This document shows, in pieces, positions 28,060 to 39,339 of a DNA stretch of 64,000 nucleotides (within the stretch, counting starts at the first letter, position 1; each line of letters begins with the position of its first letter). The notes under the pieces were generated by a model. That model was not told where the DNA came from, searched no databases, and saw only the letters and a program-made list of their open reading frames with translations. The stretch covers positions 62,001 to 126,000 of the forward strand of contig NZ_JAERJP010000007.1 in assembly GCF_018257575.1 (NCBI RefSeq), read 5' to 3'. This DNA comes from Tatumella sp. JGM91. Its GTDB lineage: Bacteria > Pseudomonadota > Gammaproteobacteria > Enterobacterales > Enterobacteriaceae. A program made the translations under genes and the position numbers.

Positions 28060-28743
28060 CTACAAGGTTCGGCACAGGCACCAAACCTGGATGCTGGCCA
28101 CAGCATGCAGGGACAGTAAGCGTGATATTTCACCGGCGGTACTGCCGCTGGTGACGACATCATCGACCAGGGCAACATGGCGGCCAGTGAGGTCTTTTTC
28201 GACGCAAAAGGCATTGCGTAAATTACGTTTTCTCTGACGTATATTCAGCAGGTGCTGCACGGCCGTTTTGCGATGACGGCGTAAGGCAAAGGGTGCAAAC
28301 TCGCAGGATAACCAATGTGCCAGTGGCTGTGCCAGTAAAGCCGATTGATTAAATCCCCGTTGCCAGAGTCGCTGTCTGTGCAGGGGTGAGCATAGCAGGA
28401 TATCCGGCTTTCGCAGACCATAGTCTCTGTGCTGCTGCAGAAAGCTTAGCAAAATAAGTCTGGCGAGCATCACCGAGAGTGCGGTGTTGCCGGAAAATTT
28501 GAATTTATGCAGTAAACGACTGAGTGGCGGGAGATAGTCGCCGGCACACACCAGATGCTGCCACGGGGGCGGGTCTGTCAGACAACGGCCACATTCAGCG
28601 GTGTCCGGGGCGGCCGGTAACCCACAACGGCGACATAAAAAGGGCAGCGGCGGCAGCCGGCACTGACAGCCGGTACAGATACCGGTGGTCCTTAACATCA
28701 GCGGCAGATGGCATAACCAGCAATAACTCTTCAGTATCAGCAT
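28060..28743 (-). CDS. gntX: ComF/GntX family phosphoribosyltransferase-like protein
   Basis: Family related to competence protein ComF; in E. coli it is called GntX (linked to gluconate transport) and its homologues support growth on extracellular DNA. The 227 residues have an N-terminal cysteine cluster of zinc-ribbon type (CWLCHLPL, CTGCQCRL, CRRCG, CGRCL) and the C-terminal PRPP-binding motif VALVDDVVTSGSTAGE. ATG 28743 has AGGA upstream; the longer reading from 28794 would overlap the divergent bioH start. It diverges from bioH. Confidence 0.92.
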   Translation of the reverse strand: MLILKSYCWLCHLPLMLRTTGICTGCQCRLPPLPFLCRRCGLPAAPDTAECGRCLTDPPPWQHLVCAGDYLPPLSRLLHKFKFSGNTALSVMLARLILLSFLQQHRDYGLRKPDILLCSPLHRQRLWQRGFNQSALLAQPLAHWLSCEFAPFALRRHRKTAVQHLLNIRQRKRNLRNAFCVEKDLTGRHVALVDDVVTSGSTAGEISRLLSLHAVASIQVWCLCRTL

Positions 28744-28776
28744 GGTATCCTGTGATTTTTGACGGGGGAATTTATT

Positions 28777-29544
28777 ATGTCGCTTTTCTGGCATACCTGT
28801 GGCGCGGGAGAGAGAGATCTTGTGCTGTTACACGGATGGGGGCTTAACGCTGAAGTCTGGAATTGTGTCACCGCACGGCTTAGCCCGCATTTTCGTTTGC
28901 ATCTGGTCGATTTGCCGGGGTATGGCCGCAGTCAGGGCGTAACGGCGCTGACGCTGGATCACATGGTCACCCTGCTGGAACCCCGGTTACCGGAAAATGC
29001 CATTATTGTCGGCTGGTCTCTTGGCGGGCTGGTGGCTACCAGACTGGCCCGGAGTGCTTCGGTTACGGTACGGGGGTTAATTACGGTTGCCTCTTCCCCT
29101 TGCTTTTCAGCACAACAGGGCTGGCCGGGCATTAAGCCTTCGGTATTGCAGGGGTTTCAGCAGCAACTGAGCAGCCACTTTGAAAAGACCATTGATCGCT
29201 TTATGGCGCTGCAAACTCTCGGAACCGACACTGCCCGCCATGATGCACGATTACTGCGACAGGCTGTTTTGTCTCAGCCATTACCGGAAGTGACAGTATT
29301 AAACGCCGGGCTGGGTATCCTGCAGTCTGCGGATCTCCGTCGCGAACTGTCGTCGGTTAATCTGCCATTCCTGCGTATTTACGGAGCGCTTGATGGGCTG
29401 GTACCCCGTGATATTGCCGGGCAAGTCGATACACTGGCGGGCGGTGGCCTCTCCGTCGTGATGCCGAAAGCCGGCCATGCGCCGTTTATTTCCCATCCCG
29501 CAGAATTTTGCGAGCAGGTTCTCGCTTTTTCGTCTGACTTATAG
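28777..29544 (+). CDS. bioH: Pimeloyl-[acyl-carrier protein] methyl ester esterase BioH
   Basis: Removes the methyl ester from pimeloyl-ACP, ending the synthesis of the pimelate part of biotin. The 255-residue alpha/beta hydrolase shows the oxyanion motif LLHGWGLNAEVW, the nucleophile elbow GWSLGG, the acid region YGALDGLVP and the catalytic histidine in AGHAPFISHP. ATG 28777 gives the family N-terminus MSLFWHTCGAGE. It diverges from gntX and a hairpin follows in the gap to the next gene. Confidence 0.95.
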   Translation: MSLFWHTCGAGERDLVLLHGWGLNAEVWNCVTARLSPHFRLHLVDLPGYGRSQGVTALTLDHMVTLLEPRLPENAIIVGWSLGGLVATRLARSASVTVRGLITVASSPCFSAQQGWPGIKPSVLQGFQQQLSSHFEKTIDRFMALQTLGTDTARHDARLLRQAVLSQPLPEVTVLNAGLGILQSADLRRELSSVNLPFLRIYGALDGLVPRDIAGQVDTLAGGGLSVVMPKAGHAPFISHPAEFCEQVLAFSSDL

Positions 29545-29620
29545 AAACGGCGGCGGTTTTATTGCTGTTTCCCCTAACCGGAACTAATAATTCAGAGGTG
29601 CCTGACACTCCCGGCAAACG

Positions 29621-29658
29621 GCCTGTGCTGATCTCCGGTGACTGTCAGTAGCACAGGC
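29621..29658 (+). repeat. Inverted repeat between bioH and the DUF1471 gene
   Basis: GCCTGTGCT (29621-29629) pairs with AGCACAGGC (29650-29658). It could be a bioH terminator without a T-run or a leader structure of the following gene, whose ATG is 41 bp on. Confidence 0.4.
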
Positions 29659-29698
29659 AGTGAATTTTGTTACGGCAATACCATAAGGGGCTTATGCT

Positions 29699-29968
29699 AT
29701 GAAAATGACGAAATATACGGTGAGTGTGCTGATGGCAGGCATCCTGTCTTTTTCTGCTGTTGCTGCGGAAGAAGTGACTCAGGCACAGGCAGACAGTCAG
29801 CAGCTGGTCTCTCTGGGGACCGTATCTACCACGGCTGAAACGACATCGCCGATGGATGCTAAAAAAGAACTCTCCAGACTGGCGGATGAAAAAGGCGGTA
29901 AGTATTTTAAAGTGATTGCCGGGCGTGAGCATGGCCGCATCAGCGCGGTTGCCGAAGTGTATAAATAA
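29699..29968 (+). CDS. Small secreted protein of the YhcN/BhsA family (DUF1471)
   Basis: Members of this family (BhsA, McbA, YhcN) are periplasmic or envelope stress proteins that affect biofilm and permeability; the function of this copy is unknown. The 89-residue precursor has a signal peptide cleaved after SFSAVAA, then one DUF1471 domain: LVSLGTVSTTAETTSPMDAK, ADEKGGKYFKVI and a C-terminal GRISAVAEVYK. It sits alone between bioH and a monooxygenase-like gene, where E. coli has feoABC, so the locus differs from the E. coli plan. Confidence 0.85.
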   Translation: MKMTKYTVSVLMAGILSFSAVAAEEVTQAQADSQQLVSLGTVSTTAETTSPMDAKKELSRLADEKGGKYFKVIAGREHGRISAVAEVYK

Positions 29969-30085
29969 TCCACCCCCGGCGCCGGTAACTGTGGCGGGGG
30001 AGTGTTTTATCCCCTGATGCGACAGGGTCCGGTGCCGGTTGCCATCTTCCCCGTGAGCATTGCATACTTAATCACGCTGGAAACT

Positions 30086-30106
30086 ATACCGGTTGTGTTC
30101 CGGTAT
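30086..30106. promoter_or_regulatory. Unassigned palindrome upstream of the monooxygenase-like gene
   Basis: ATACCGG-N7-CCGGTAT is a perfect inverted repeat 34 bp before the next ATG, just after a possible promoter (TTGCAT at 30060, CTATAC at 30084). The layout suits a repressor operator; the regulator is unknown. It could also fold as an RNA hairpin. Confidence 0.45.
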
Positions 30107-30139
30107 GCCGTGTTAATCACTTCTGCAAGAAGGTCAGAT

Positions 30140-30445
30140 ATGAGCCAGGTTATTACTGTTACTGCATTGATTACAGCGAAAGCAGGGGAAGAACAGATCG
30201 TTGCTGACGCATTGAAAACAGCCGAAAAAGAGGTTCAGGGAGAACCGGGTTGCGAGTCCTATGTATTACATCAGAATACGCAAAATACCGCCCAGTATCT
30301 TATGCTGGAACGCTGGAGCTCCGGACAGCACCTGGCGGATCACGAACAGGCACCTGCATTTCAAAAACTGGCTGCAGCACTGGCTGGCCGTGCTGAATTA
30401 CAGGTTATTACCTCAACGGCAGTCACTGGTGGTGTGAATAAATAA
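30140..30445 (+). CDS. Antibiotic biosynthesis monooxygenase (ABM) domain protein
   Basis: Small ferredoxin-like-fold protein of the ABM superfamily, which includes quinol monooxygenases such as YgiN, haem-degrading enzymes and many of unknown substrate. The 101 residues show the ABM pattern: N-terminal strand ITVTALITAKAGEEQIVADAL, then EPGCESYVLHQNTQ, YLMLERWSSGQHLADHEQ and a C-terminal strand. ATG 30140 follows AAGG at 30129-30132; a longer frame from 30002 crosses the palindrome and looks non-coding. It is not part of the E. coli order here. Substrate cannot be told from sequence. Confidence 0.85.
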   Translation: MSQVITVTALITAKAGEEQIVADALKTAEKEVQGEPGCESYVLHQNTQNTAQYLMLERWSSGQHLADHEQAPAFQKLAAALAGRAELQVITSTAVTGGVNK

Positions 30446-30446
30446 A

Positions 30447-30480
30447 ATACTGAAACGCCCCGTGAGGGGCATTTCAGTAT
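30447..30480. terminator. Bidirectional hairpin between the ABM gene and tex
   Basis: ATACTGAAA and GCCCC (30447-30461) pair with GGGGC and TTTCAGTAT (30466-30480) with one internal mismatch, loop GTGA. Confidence 0.7.
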
Positions 30481-30497
30481 GCAGGCCGGAGTCAGGA

Positions 30498-32828
30498 TCA
30501 GCGCTTCTTACCGAAGGCCGCGGCCAGAGCATCTTCCATTGCACTGTTGGTGACAGGTTTCTGCCGTGGCTTCGCTGAAGGCTGTCGTGTCTGCGGGCGT
30601 GGCTGACCGGCAGCAGCGGCAGGCGATCCGGATTTACGGCCTTCCTGAGGCTGTTCATCAAGACGCATCGTCAGAGCAATCCGCTTACGCTGCAGGTCGA
30701 CTTCCATGACTTTGACTTTCACAATATCACCCGCTTTCACCACCTGATGCGGGTCTTCGACAAATTTGTCGGACAGTGACGAAATATGCACCAGTCCGTC
30801 CTGGTGAACACCGATATCCACAAAGGCACCAAAATTGGTGACATTAGTGACAGACCCTTCTAATACCATGCCCGGCAGCAGGTCAGACAGGGTATCCACA
30901 CCGTCAGCAAAGGTTGCTGTTTTGAATTCAGGCCGTGGGTCGCGGCCGGGTTTTTCCAGTTCTTTTAAAATATCGTTAACCGTCGGCAAGCCAAAACGTT
31001 CATCGGTAAACTGTGATGCGGCCAGGGCACGTACAGCTGAACTGTTCCCCATTAATTCATTTAATGCCTGACGTGTCGCGGTAAGAATACGCTCCACCAC
31101 CGGATACGCTTCCGGATGGACTGTCGATGCATCCAGCGGATTGTCGCCCTGGTTAATACGCAGGAAGCCGGCACATTGTTCAAAGGCTTTTGGCCCCAGC
31201 CTGCTGACTTTCAGCAACTGCTGGCGGTTATGAAAACGACCATTTTCATCACGCCAGTTAACGACATTTTGCGCCATAGTACGGGTCAGACCTGCCACCC
31301 GGGTCAGCAGGGCAACCGAGGCGGTATTCAGATCCACACCGACGGCGTTAACACAGTCTTCCACCACGGCATCCAGTTTTTTGGCCAGCAGGCTCTGACT
31401 GACATCATGCTGGTACTGGCCGACACCAATCGATTTAGGATCGATTTTTACCAGCTCTGCGAGAGGATCCTGCAGACGGCGGGCAATAGAAACCGCGCCA
31501 CGCAGTGAAACATCCAGCTCAGGGAATTCCAGAGCAGCCAGTTCTGATGCCGAATAAACCGAGGCTCCGGCTTCACTGACGATCACTTTCTGGGCGGTTA
31601 CCTGCGGGAACTGCTGCTGAAGATCGAGGAAAAAACGTTCTGTTTCACGTGATGCCGTACCGTTACCGATGGCCACCAGTTCTACCTGATGACGTGAACA
31701 AAGTGCCGCAACGGCCGCCGCTGCTTTTGCCGCCTGGCCGGTGTGGGGATAAACCGTATCGGTCGCGACCAGTTTACCGGTGGCATCGACAACCGCGACT
31801 TTGACGCCGGTACGTAAGCCCGGATCGAGACCCATCGTCGCGCGCATACCGGCCGGGGCTGCCATCAACAGATCATGCATATTACGGGCAAACACGTTGA
31901 TTGCTTCGTCTTCTGCACGTTCACGAAGCATCCCCATCAGCTCGGTTTCCATATGCAGTAAGACTTTAATACGCCATGTCCAGCTGATAACCGCTTTGCG
32001 CCAGCTATCGGCGGGGGCATTATTAAAGATTACCTGCAGATGGCTGGCGATCAGTGTTTCACCATAGCTTTCGCGGGGAGGTTCGTCTGACTGCGGGTCC
32101 GGATTGACTGACAGCTGAAGGATGCCTTCATTACGACCACGGAACATCGCCAGGGCACGGTGTGACGGTACCGCAGACAGTGGCTCATGATGGTCGAAAT
32201 AATCCCGGAACTTTGCACCTTCTGCTTCTTTCCCTTCCACGACCCGTGACACAAGGTGTGCATTGCGGGACAGATAATCACGGACTTTGGCCAGTAATAC
32301 GGCATCTTCGGCGAACCGCTCCATCAGGATGTAACGTGCACCATCGAGGGCGGCTTTACTGTCAGCAATGCCGTTATCCGCATTGATATAAGCCTGCGCG
32401 CTGGCTTCAGGGTCCTGCTGAGGATCCTGCCACAGGCTGGTGGCCAGAGGTTCCAGCCCTGCTTCGATGGCAATCTGACCACGGGTACGGCGTTTGGGTT
32501 TAAACGGCAGGTAAAGGTCTTCCAGTTCCGTTTTACTCAGGGTGGCGGTCAGGGCGCTGGCAAGTGCGGGGGTCATTTTCCCCTGTTCTTCAATCGAGCG
32601 GAGAATTGTCTGGCGGCGGTCTTCGAGTTCACGCAGGTAACTCAGACGGGACTCCAGCTGGCGTAGCTGTGTGTCATCCAGCCCGCCGGTGACTTCTTTA
32701 CGATAACGTGCAATAAATGGCACGGTATTCCCTTCGTCCAACAGATGTACGGCAGAATCAACCTGCTCTGTCCGTACCTGAAGTTCACTGGCAATAATCT
32801 GATTTGGTGAATTTTTCATCTTTAGCAT
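30498..32828 (-). CDS. yhgF: Tex/YhgF family RNA-binding transcription accessory protein
   Basis: Tex-type protein that binds nucleic acid and influences transcription; precise role not settled. The 776 residues show the N-terminal Tex helical region ([20 protein letters not shown]), a YqgF/RNase H-like domain ([20 protein letters not shown]), helix-hairpin-helix motifs ([36 protein letters not shown]) and a C-terminal S1 domain ([21 protein letters not shown], in part), then a basic Gln/Pro-rich tail. ATG at 32828 or at 32819 may be used. Downstream of greB on the same strand. Confidence 0.95.
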   Translation of the reverse strand: MLKMKNSPNQIIASELQVRTEQVDSAVHLLDEGNTVPFIARYRKEVTGGLDDTQLRQLESRLSYLRELEDRRQTILRSIEEQGKMTPALASALTATLSKTELEDLYLPFKPKRRTRGQIAIEAGLEPLATSLWQDPQQDPEASAQAYINADNGIADSKAALDGARYILMERFAEDAVLLAKVRDYLSRNAHLVSRVVEGKEAEGAKFRDYFDHHEPLSAVPSHRALAMFRGRNEGILQLSVNPDPQSDEPPRESYGETLIASHLQVIFNNAPADSWRKAVISWTWRIKVLLHMETELMGMLRERAEDEAINVFARNMHDLLMAAPAGMRATMGLDPGLRTGVKVAVVDATGKLVATDTVYPHTGQAAKAAAAVAALCSRHQVELVAIGNGTASRETERFFLDLQQQFPQVTAQKVIVSEAGASVYSASELAALEFPELDVSLRGAVSIARRLQDPLAELVKIDPKSIGVGQYQHDVSQSLLAKKLDAVVEDCVNAVGVDLNTASVALLTRVAGLTRTMAQNVVNWRDENGRFHNRQQLLKVSRLGPKAFEQCAGFLRINQGDNPLDASTVHPEAYPVVERILTATRQALNELMGNSSAVRALAASQFTDERFGLPTVNDILKELEKPGRDPRPEFKTATFADGVDTLSDLLPGMVLEGSVTNVTNFGAFVDIGVHQDGLVHISSLSDKFVEDPHQVVKAGDIVKVKVMEVDLQRKRIALTMRLDEQPQEGRKSGSPAAAAGQPRPQTRQPSAKPRQKPVTNSAMEDALAAAFGKKR

Positions 32829-32917
32829 CAGGTTTGTACGGGGTAAGTTTATAGGGGACAGTTATACGGATTGAGCGAGTAAAATGCCAGCCGCTGTGGT
32901 CGCTTTGCAGGATATTC

Positions 32918-33397
32918 CTATCCGGCGTCGGGGTAGGTTATCTCATTGATGTACCAGACTGCACTGCCCGCGGGTGTGTCGACCCGTGCCGCATCACCGG
33001 TTTCTTTTTTTAACAGGGCGCGTGCCATTGGTGAGTCTATGGAGATGTAATCTTTACGCCCGAAGATTTCGTCGTAACCGACAATACGAAACTGCTTAGT
33101 TTCACCTTCATCATTTTCGATTTCCACCCGCGCACCGAAAAAGACTTTCCCCTGTTGTTGTGGCGAATAATCGACGATACGCAGTATCCCGAGGCTTTTT
33201 GTCAGGTAGCGGACCCTGCGGTCAATTTCCCGTAGCCGCTTTTTGTTATACTGGTAATCAGCATTCTCGCTGCGATCACCCAGACTGGCAGCCCAGGTGA
33301 CTTTTTTTGTCACTTCAGGACGTTCTTCACGCCACAGATAATCAAGTTCCTGCTTTAATTGATTGTAGCCTTCGCGTGTAATCAGTGGCGTTCTCAT
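32918..33397 (-). CDS. greB: Transcript cleavage factor GreB
   Basis: Rescues backtracked RNA polymerase by stimulating RNA cleavage through the secondary channel. The 159 residues consist of an N-terminal coiled-coil finger (YNQLKQELDYLWREERPEV and SLGDRSENADYQYNKKRLRE; the acidic tip residues are in GDRSENADY) and a C-terminal FKBP-like domain (ALLKKETGDAARVDTPAG). It diverges from ompR across 330 bp and is followed by yhgF, the order found in E. coli. Confidence 0.96.
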   Translation of the reverse strand: MRTPLITREGYNQLKQELDYLWREERPEVTKKVTWAASLGDRSENADYQYNKKRLREIDRRVRYLTKSLGILRIVDYSPQQQGKVFFGARVEIENDEGETKQFRIVGYDEIFGRKDYISIDSPMARALLKKETGDAARVDTPAGSAVWYINEITYPDAG

Positions 33398-33727
33398 TTG
33401 GGACCCCTGCAGCTGTCATGGTAGTTGTCAGTTAATTGTCCGTTTTGTTGTTATATGCGTTCGTCAGCGCCTTATCAGCGCGCTATTCGTCCGGTGTAAC
33501 CGCGGGGGTTAATTTTCATGAATTGACGAACGCCCGGCGGGCCGGCAGAAAAGGCTGAGTGAATTCAGGGCATTTTTTCTGCAATGCCAGACAAAAGCAG
33601 ACATAACTTGCTGTTTAATATGCTTTGTAACAATTTTGGCCAGAATATAAACCATTATAAACTGTCACTGTAATATATCTTTTTTAACAATACAGCATCA
33701 GGCAATTGTGCCTTTGGGAGTGAAGAA
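33398..33727. promoter_or_regulatory. greB-ompR divergent intergenic region
   Basis: Three hundred and thirty bases with no gene. Near ompR there is a candidate promoter (TTTGTA at 33624, 16 bp, TATAAA at 33646) in an AT-rich region, then a leader of about 70 bases ending GGGAGTGAAGAA before ATG. Near greB a 10-bp inverted repeat (GCGTTCGTCA 33457-33466 / TGACGAACGC 33524-33533) brackets a GC-rich stretch. Confidence 0.45.
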
Positions 33728-35799
<2,072 letters not shown>

Positions 35800-35810
35800 C
35801 CATCCGTTGA

Positions 35811-35847
35811 ACTGACGGGTATTATACTTAAGCATAATCCCGTCAGT
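35811..35847. terminator. Bidirectional hairpin between envZ and pckA
   Basis: ACTGACGGG-T-ATTAT (35811-35825) pairs with ATAAT-CCCGTCAGT (35834-35847), leaving one bulged base and an 8-base loop. Confidence 0.75.
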
Positions 35848-35853
35848 TCTCTG

Positions 35854-37479
35854 TCAGCTATGCAGTGCCGGGCCTGCTTCCGCCAGTGCTTTACCGGCAG
35901 GGGTATCCGTATACTGTTCAAAGTTATCGACAAACTTGCGGGCAAGGGTAATGGCATTTTCCTGCCATTGTTCTGCGGTTTCCCAGCTGTTTCTCGGATC
36001 CAGTATCTGTTTGTCGACCTGTTTCAGTGCCACCGGCACCTGCAGGTTAAATACCGGCAGTGTCTGGAACGTCGCCTGCTGTAATTCATCATTAAGAATC
36101 GCGTTAATGATGGCGCGGGTATCTTTCAGCGAAATCCTTTGGCCTTTGCCATTCCAGCCCGTATTCACCAGATACGCTTCGGCCCCTGCTGTCTGCATCC
36201 GTTTCAACAGGACTTCTGCATAGCGGGTCGGGTGCAGGGTTAAAAAAGCCGCACCAAAGCAGGCAGAGAAGGTCGGTGACGGCGTGATTATGCCCCGTTC
36301 AGTCCCTGCCAGTTTAGCCGTGAACCCGGACAGAAAATGGTACTGTGTCTGCTCCGGCGTCAGTCTGGCAACCGGCGGTAAAATACCGAAAGCATCAGCG
36401 GTCAGAAAAATGACTTTCCGTGCATGACCGGCTTTTGATACGGGGCTGACAATATTATCAATATGACTGATAGGGTAAGATACCCGTGTATTTTCGGTCT
36501 TACTGTTGTCATTGAAGTCAATACTGCCATCTGCCCGTACGACCACGTTTTCCAGTAACGCATCACGGCGTATTGCCTGATAGATTTCCGGCTCAGCCTG
36601 CTCTGACAGATGGATAGTTTTGGCATAGCAGCCGCCTTCAAAATTAAAGACGCCGTCGTTATCCCAGCCGTGTTCATCGTCACCGATTAACTGACGGGCC
36701 GGATCTGTGGATAAGGTGGTTTTACCGGTACCGGATAAGCCAAAGAACACGGCAACATCACCCTGCTTACCGACATTGGCAGAACAGTGCATGGACGCGA
36801 TATCTTGCAGTGGCAGCAGGTAATTCATTACTGAAAATAACCCTTTTTTCATCTCGCCGCCGTACCAGGTGCCGCCGATTAACTGAATACGCTCTGTCAG
36901 GTTAAATGCCACGAAATTCTCAGAATGCAGTCCGCGGGCCTGCCAGTCAGGACAGGTACATTTCGCCCCATTGAGTACCACAAAGTCAGGTTCGAACTGC
37001 TCCAGCTCTGTTTCCGATGGCCGGATAAACATGTTTTTGACAAAATGGGCCTGCCATGCAACTTCGGTGATAAATCTGACGCTCAGACGGCTGTCAGCAT
37101 TCGCCCCGCAGAATGCATCCACGACAAATAGCCGTTTCCCGGACAACTGTTCGCTGACCAGATTTTTCAGCACCTGCCAGGTTTCCTGTGACAGTGGCTG
37201 GTTGTCATTTTTTCCTTTACTGCTGTCACTCCACCAGACGTTGTGGCGGGTGGTTTCATCCCGGACAATATATTTATCTTTGGGCGAACGGCCGGTAAAA
37301 ATACCGGTATCGACCGAAACAGCACCGCTTTGGGTGAGAGTCGCGCGCTCACAGCCCCGGAGCCCAGGACGGGTTTCCTCATTGAACAACACTTCATAGT
37401 CAGGGTTATAAATAACCTCGACAGGGTCGCTGATACCTAGCGATGAGAGGTCGGGTAATTTCCTGCGTCTGGAAGACAT
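35854..37479 (-). CDS. pckA: Phosphoenolpyruvate carboxykinase (ATP)
   Basis: First step of gluconeogenesis: oxaloacetate plus ATP to phosphoenolpyruvate, CO2 and ADP. The 541 residues include the kinase-1a P-loop [13 protein letters not shown], the metal-binding [20 protein letters not shown] and the substrate-binding sequence [14 protein letters not shown]. It converges on envZ, as in E. coli; the E. coli gene yhgE, located beside pckA there, is missing here. Confidence 0.97.
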   Translation of the reverse strand: MSSRRRKLPDLSSLGISDPVEVIYNPDYEVLFNEETRPGLRGCERATLTQSGAVSVDTGIFTGRSPKDKYIVRDETTRHNVWWSDSSKGKNDNQPLSQETWQVLKNLVSEQLSGKRLFVVDAFCGANADSRLSVRFITEVAWQAHFVKNMFIRPSETELEQFEPDFVVLNGAKCTCPDWQARGLHSENFVAFNLTERIQLIGGTWYGGEMKKGLFSVMNYLLPLQDIASMHCSANVGKQGDVAVFFGLSGTGKTTLSTDPARQLIGDDEHGWDNDGVFNFEGGCYAKTIHLSEQAEPEIYQAIRRDALLENVVVRADGSIDFNDNSKTENTRVSYPISHIDNIVSPVSKAGHARKVIFLTADAFGILPPVARLTPEQTQYHFLSGFTAKLAGTERGIITPSPTFSACFGAAFLTLHPTRYAEVLLKRMQTAGAEAYLVNTGWNGKGQRISLKDTRAIINAILNDELQQATFQTLPVFNLQVPVALKQVDKQILDPRNSWETAEQWQENAITLARKFVDNFEQYTDTPAGKALAEAGPALHS

Positions 37480-37696
37480 GCTGCTGCTCCTTCAATCCTG
37501 TATTTGCAAGTGAATATGCCCGCGTCAGTTCTGGCAGATTTATCACACATGGGGACGCTCTGTCTGATAAGCGGAGGCAGTTTACACCGGATAGATAATG
37601 CAGAAAGTGGACGCAGGAAAAACTGTGAGGAGAGTTGTACTTCACCGACACAGTTGCCAGAAAACTGACTAATTTATGCCAACTGTGCCGGTTTTT

Positions 37697-37726
37697 GGGA
37701 AGGCCCTGATACGGGCAGGCCTTCCC
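37697..37726 (-). terminator. Hairpin after hslO
   Basis: GGGAAGGCC (37697-37705) pairs perfectly with GGCCTTCCC (37718-37726). On the reverse strand it is followed by A-rich, not T-rich, sequence, so termination would be Rho-assisted or the element may protect the 3' end. Confidence 0.5.
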
Positions 37727-37734
37727 CGAAGTGA

Positions 37735-38610
37735 TTAGTGAATGGCGTCGTGAGTGTCGCTGCCGGTCACGGTATTATTACGGATATTTGCCACATCAAC
37801 AGCATCATATAAGTAATGTGCACCACAGTAATCGCAGTGCATATCAATCTTGCCGTCTTCGGCCAGTATCTGATCAATCTCTTCGCTGGCGACAGTTTTC
37901 AGTACATCGCCGCAGCGCTGACGGGAACAGGTACATTTGAATTCAATATCTGCCGGATCAAATACGGTCACGTCTTCCTGATGATAGAGACGCCACAACA
38001 CATCATTTGCCGGCAGAGACACCAGTTCTTCGGCTTTAATGGTGTCAGATAACGTCGCTAAGTGCTCGAAGTCGTCGGTACTGGTATCCTGTGCCGGGAG
38101 GACTTGCAGCAATATGCCGCCCGCGCCCTGCGGGTTCTGACGAATAATCATCCGGGTCGGTAACTGCTCTGAGCGCATAAAATAGTCTTCCAGACAGGCC
38201 GCAACGGTATCCCCTTCCAGTCCGACAACACCCTGATAGCGCTCTCCTTTTTCCGGAGTAATGGTAATAATCAGGTAACCGTTGCCAGCCATCTGTTTCA
38301 GAGTACTGCCTGCGTCGATATCACCGCGGGTGCGGGCAACGCCGCGAAATTGCTGATGATTATTACCATTAATTACCGCCATGGACAACGGACCATCACC
38401 CTGTAGCTGTACCGTGATATTCCCTTCAAACTTGAGTGTCGCTGTCATCAGGCTGGTAGCAACCAGCAGTTCCGCCAGCAGTTCCTGTACCGGTTGTGGG
38501 TAGTCGTGATCCTTAACAATATCTTTAAGGGTATGTGAAACATTGACGAGTTCACCACGAACCGCGACATTATTAAATAAATAGCGATGGAGCTGGTCTT
38601 TTACTGGCAT
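37735..38610 (-). CDS. hslO: Redox-regulated chaperone Hsp33
   Basis: Holdase activated by oxidative unfolding: four zinc-bound cysteines form disulfides and expose the client-binding surface. The 291 residues begin [14 protein letters not shown]; the zinc centre is made by [13 protein letters not shown] (CxC) and HCDYCGAHY (CxxC). The start at 38610 gives the family N-terminus and clears hslR; a longer reading from 38646 would overlap hslR. Cotranscribed behind hslR. Confidence 0.96.
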   Translation of the reverse strand: MPVKDQLHRYLFNNVAVRGELVNVSHTLKDIVKDHDYPQPVQELLAELLVATSLMTATLKFEGNITVQLQGDGPLSMAVINGNNHQQFRGVARTRGDIDAGSTLKQMAGNGYLIITITPEKGERYQGVVGLEGDTVAACLEDYFMRSEQLPTRMIIRQNPQGAGGILLQVLPAQDTSTDDFEHLATLSDTIKAEELVSLPANDVLWRLYHQEDVTVFDPADIEFKCTCSRQRCGDVLKTVASEEIDQILAEDGKIDMHCDYCGAHYLYDAVDVANIRNNTVTGSDTHDAIH

Positions 38611-38635
38611 AAGTGTCTCTCTTTGGGTGTGTGAT

Positions 38636-39040
38636 TTACTCATCACCCGTTAATTTAAATTTAATCAAATGACGGCGCTCTTTTTTATCCGGACGTCTGT
38701 CAGGATGCGGCATCGTCAGTGCAAACTGTTTGCGGGCGATGGCCTGTGCTTCGCGTTTCCCGATACTTTCCGGAGTTTCCCGGTACAGTAACTGTGCATC
38801 GGTTGCACTGCCTCGCCGGCCTGTTATTCCGGTAATAATCACCGTCCGTTGCTCATTGCCCTGACGGAGGCTCAGCTGTGCACTGGCTTCAACCTGTTTA
38901 CCGGGTTTAGCCCGCTGGCCGTTGTAATGGACTTTACCGCCTTCGATCATCTCTCTGGCGATAGCCCGGGTCTTATAAAAACGGGCTGCCCATAGCCATT
39001 TGTCCAGCCGGACACCCTGTTCCTGATTCTGTGATTTCAT
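38636..39040 (-). CDS. hslR: Ribosome-associated heat shock protein Hsp15 (S4 domain)
   Basis: Binds free 50S subunits that still carry nascent chains and helps recycle them. The 134 residues hold an N-terminal S4 RNA-binding domain ([22 protein letters not shown], in part, and [17 protein letters not shown]) and a basic C-terminal extension ([15 protein letters not shown]). It precedes hslO by 25 bp. In E. coli yrfG lies upstream; here a 299-bp gap leads to igaA. Confidence 0.95.
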   Translation of the reverse strand: MKSQNQEQGVRLDKWLWAARFYKTRAIAREMIEGGKVHYNGQRAKPGKQVEASAQLSLRQGNEQRTVIITGITGRRGSATDAQLLYRETPESIGKREAQAIARKQFALTMPHPDRRPDKKERRHLIKFKLTGDE

Positions 39041-39339
39041 GCTGACTCCCGCAACATAAGCATGTTTTTGTGAGTTATCTTGTCAGAAACCGGCCAGCCG
39101 TGGTTATTATTCCTGTTGACGGAGCGTGCCGGTAAGCGGCTGCACCGGGAATAGCAGCACGCCTGACACACAGGAATCATCGGGTCAGAACCCTGTTGAT
39201 ATTATCCTGTGCCGGATGATCCATAGATATGGGTGGATATAAATAAATCAAGGCAGTGAGCACATCCTGTTCATGGCACTGTCTGTTTAACATCCGGGCT
39301 GCAGCCGGGGGCGGCAGGTTACCATAAACAATGACAATG
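39041..39339 (-). promoter_or_regulatory. igaA-hslR intergenic region
   Basis: About 300 bases without an open frame of note; E. coli carries yrfG (a HAD hydrolase) in this interval. I find no recognisable remnant of yrfG. A short GC hairpin lies next to the igaA stop. The hslR promoter must be here, but I could not assign clear sigma-32 or sigma-70 boxes. Confidence 0.3.
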
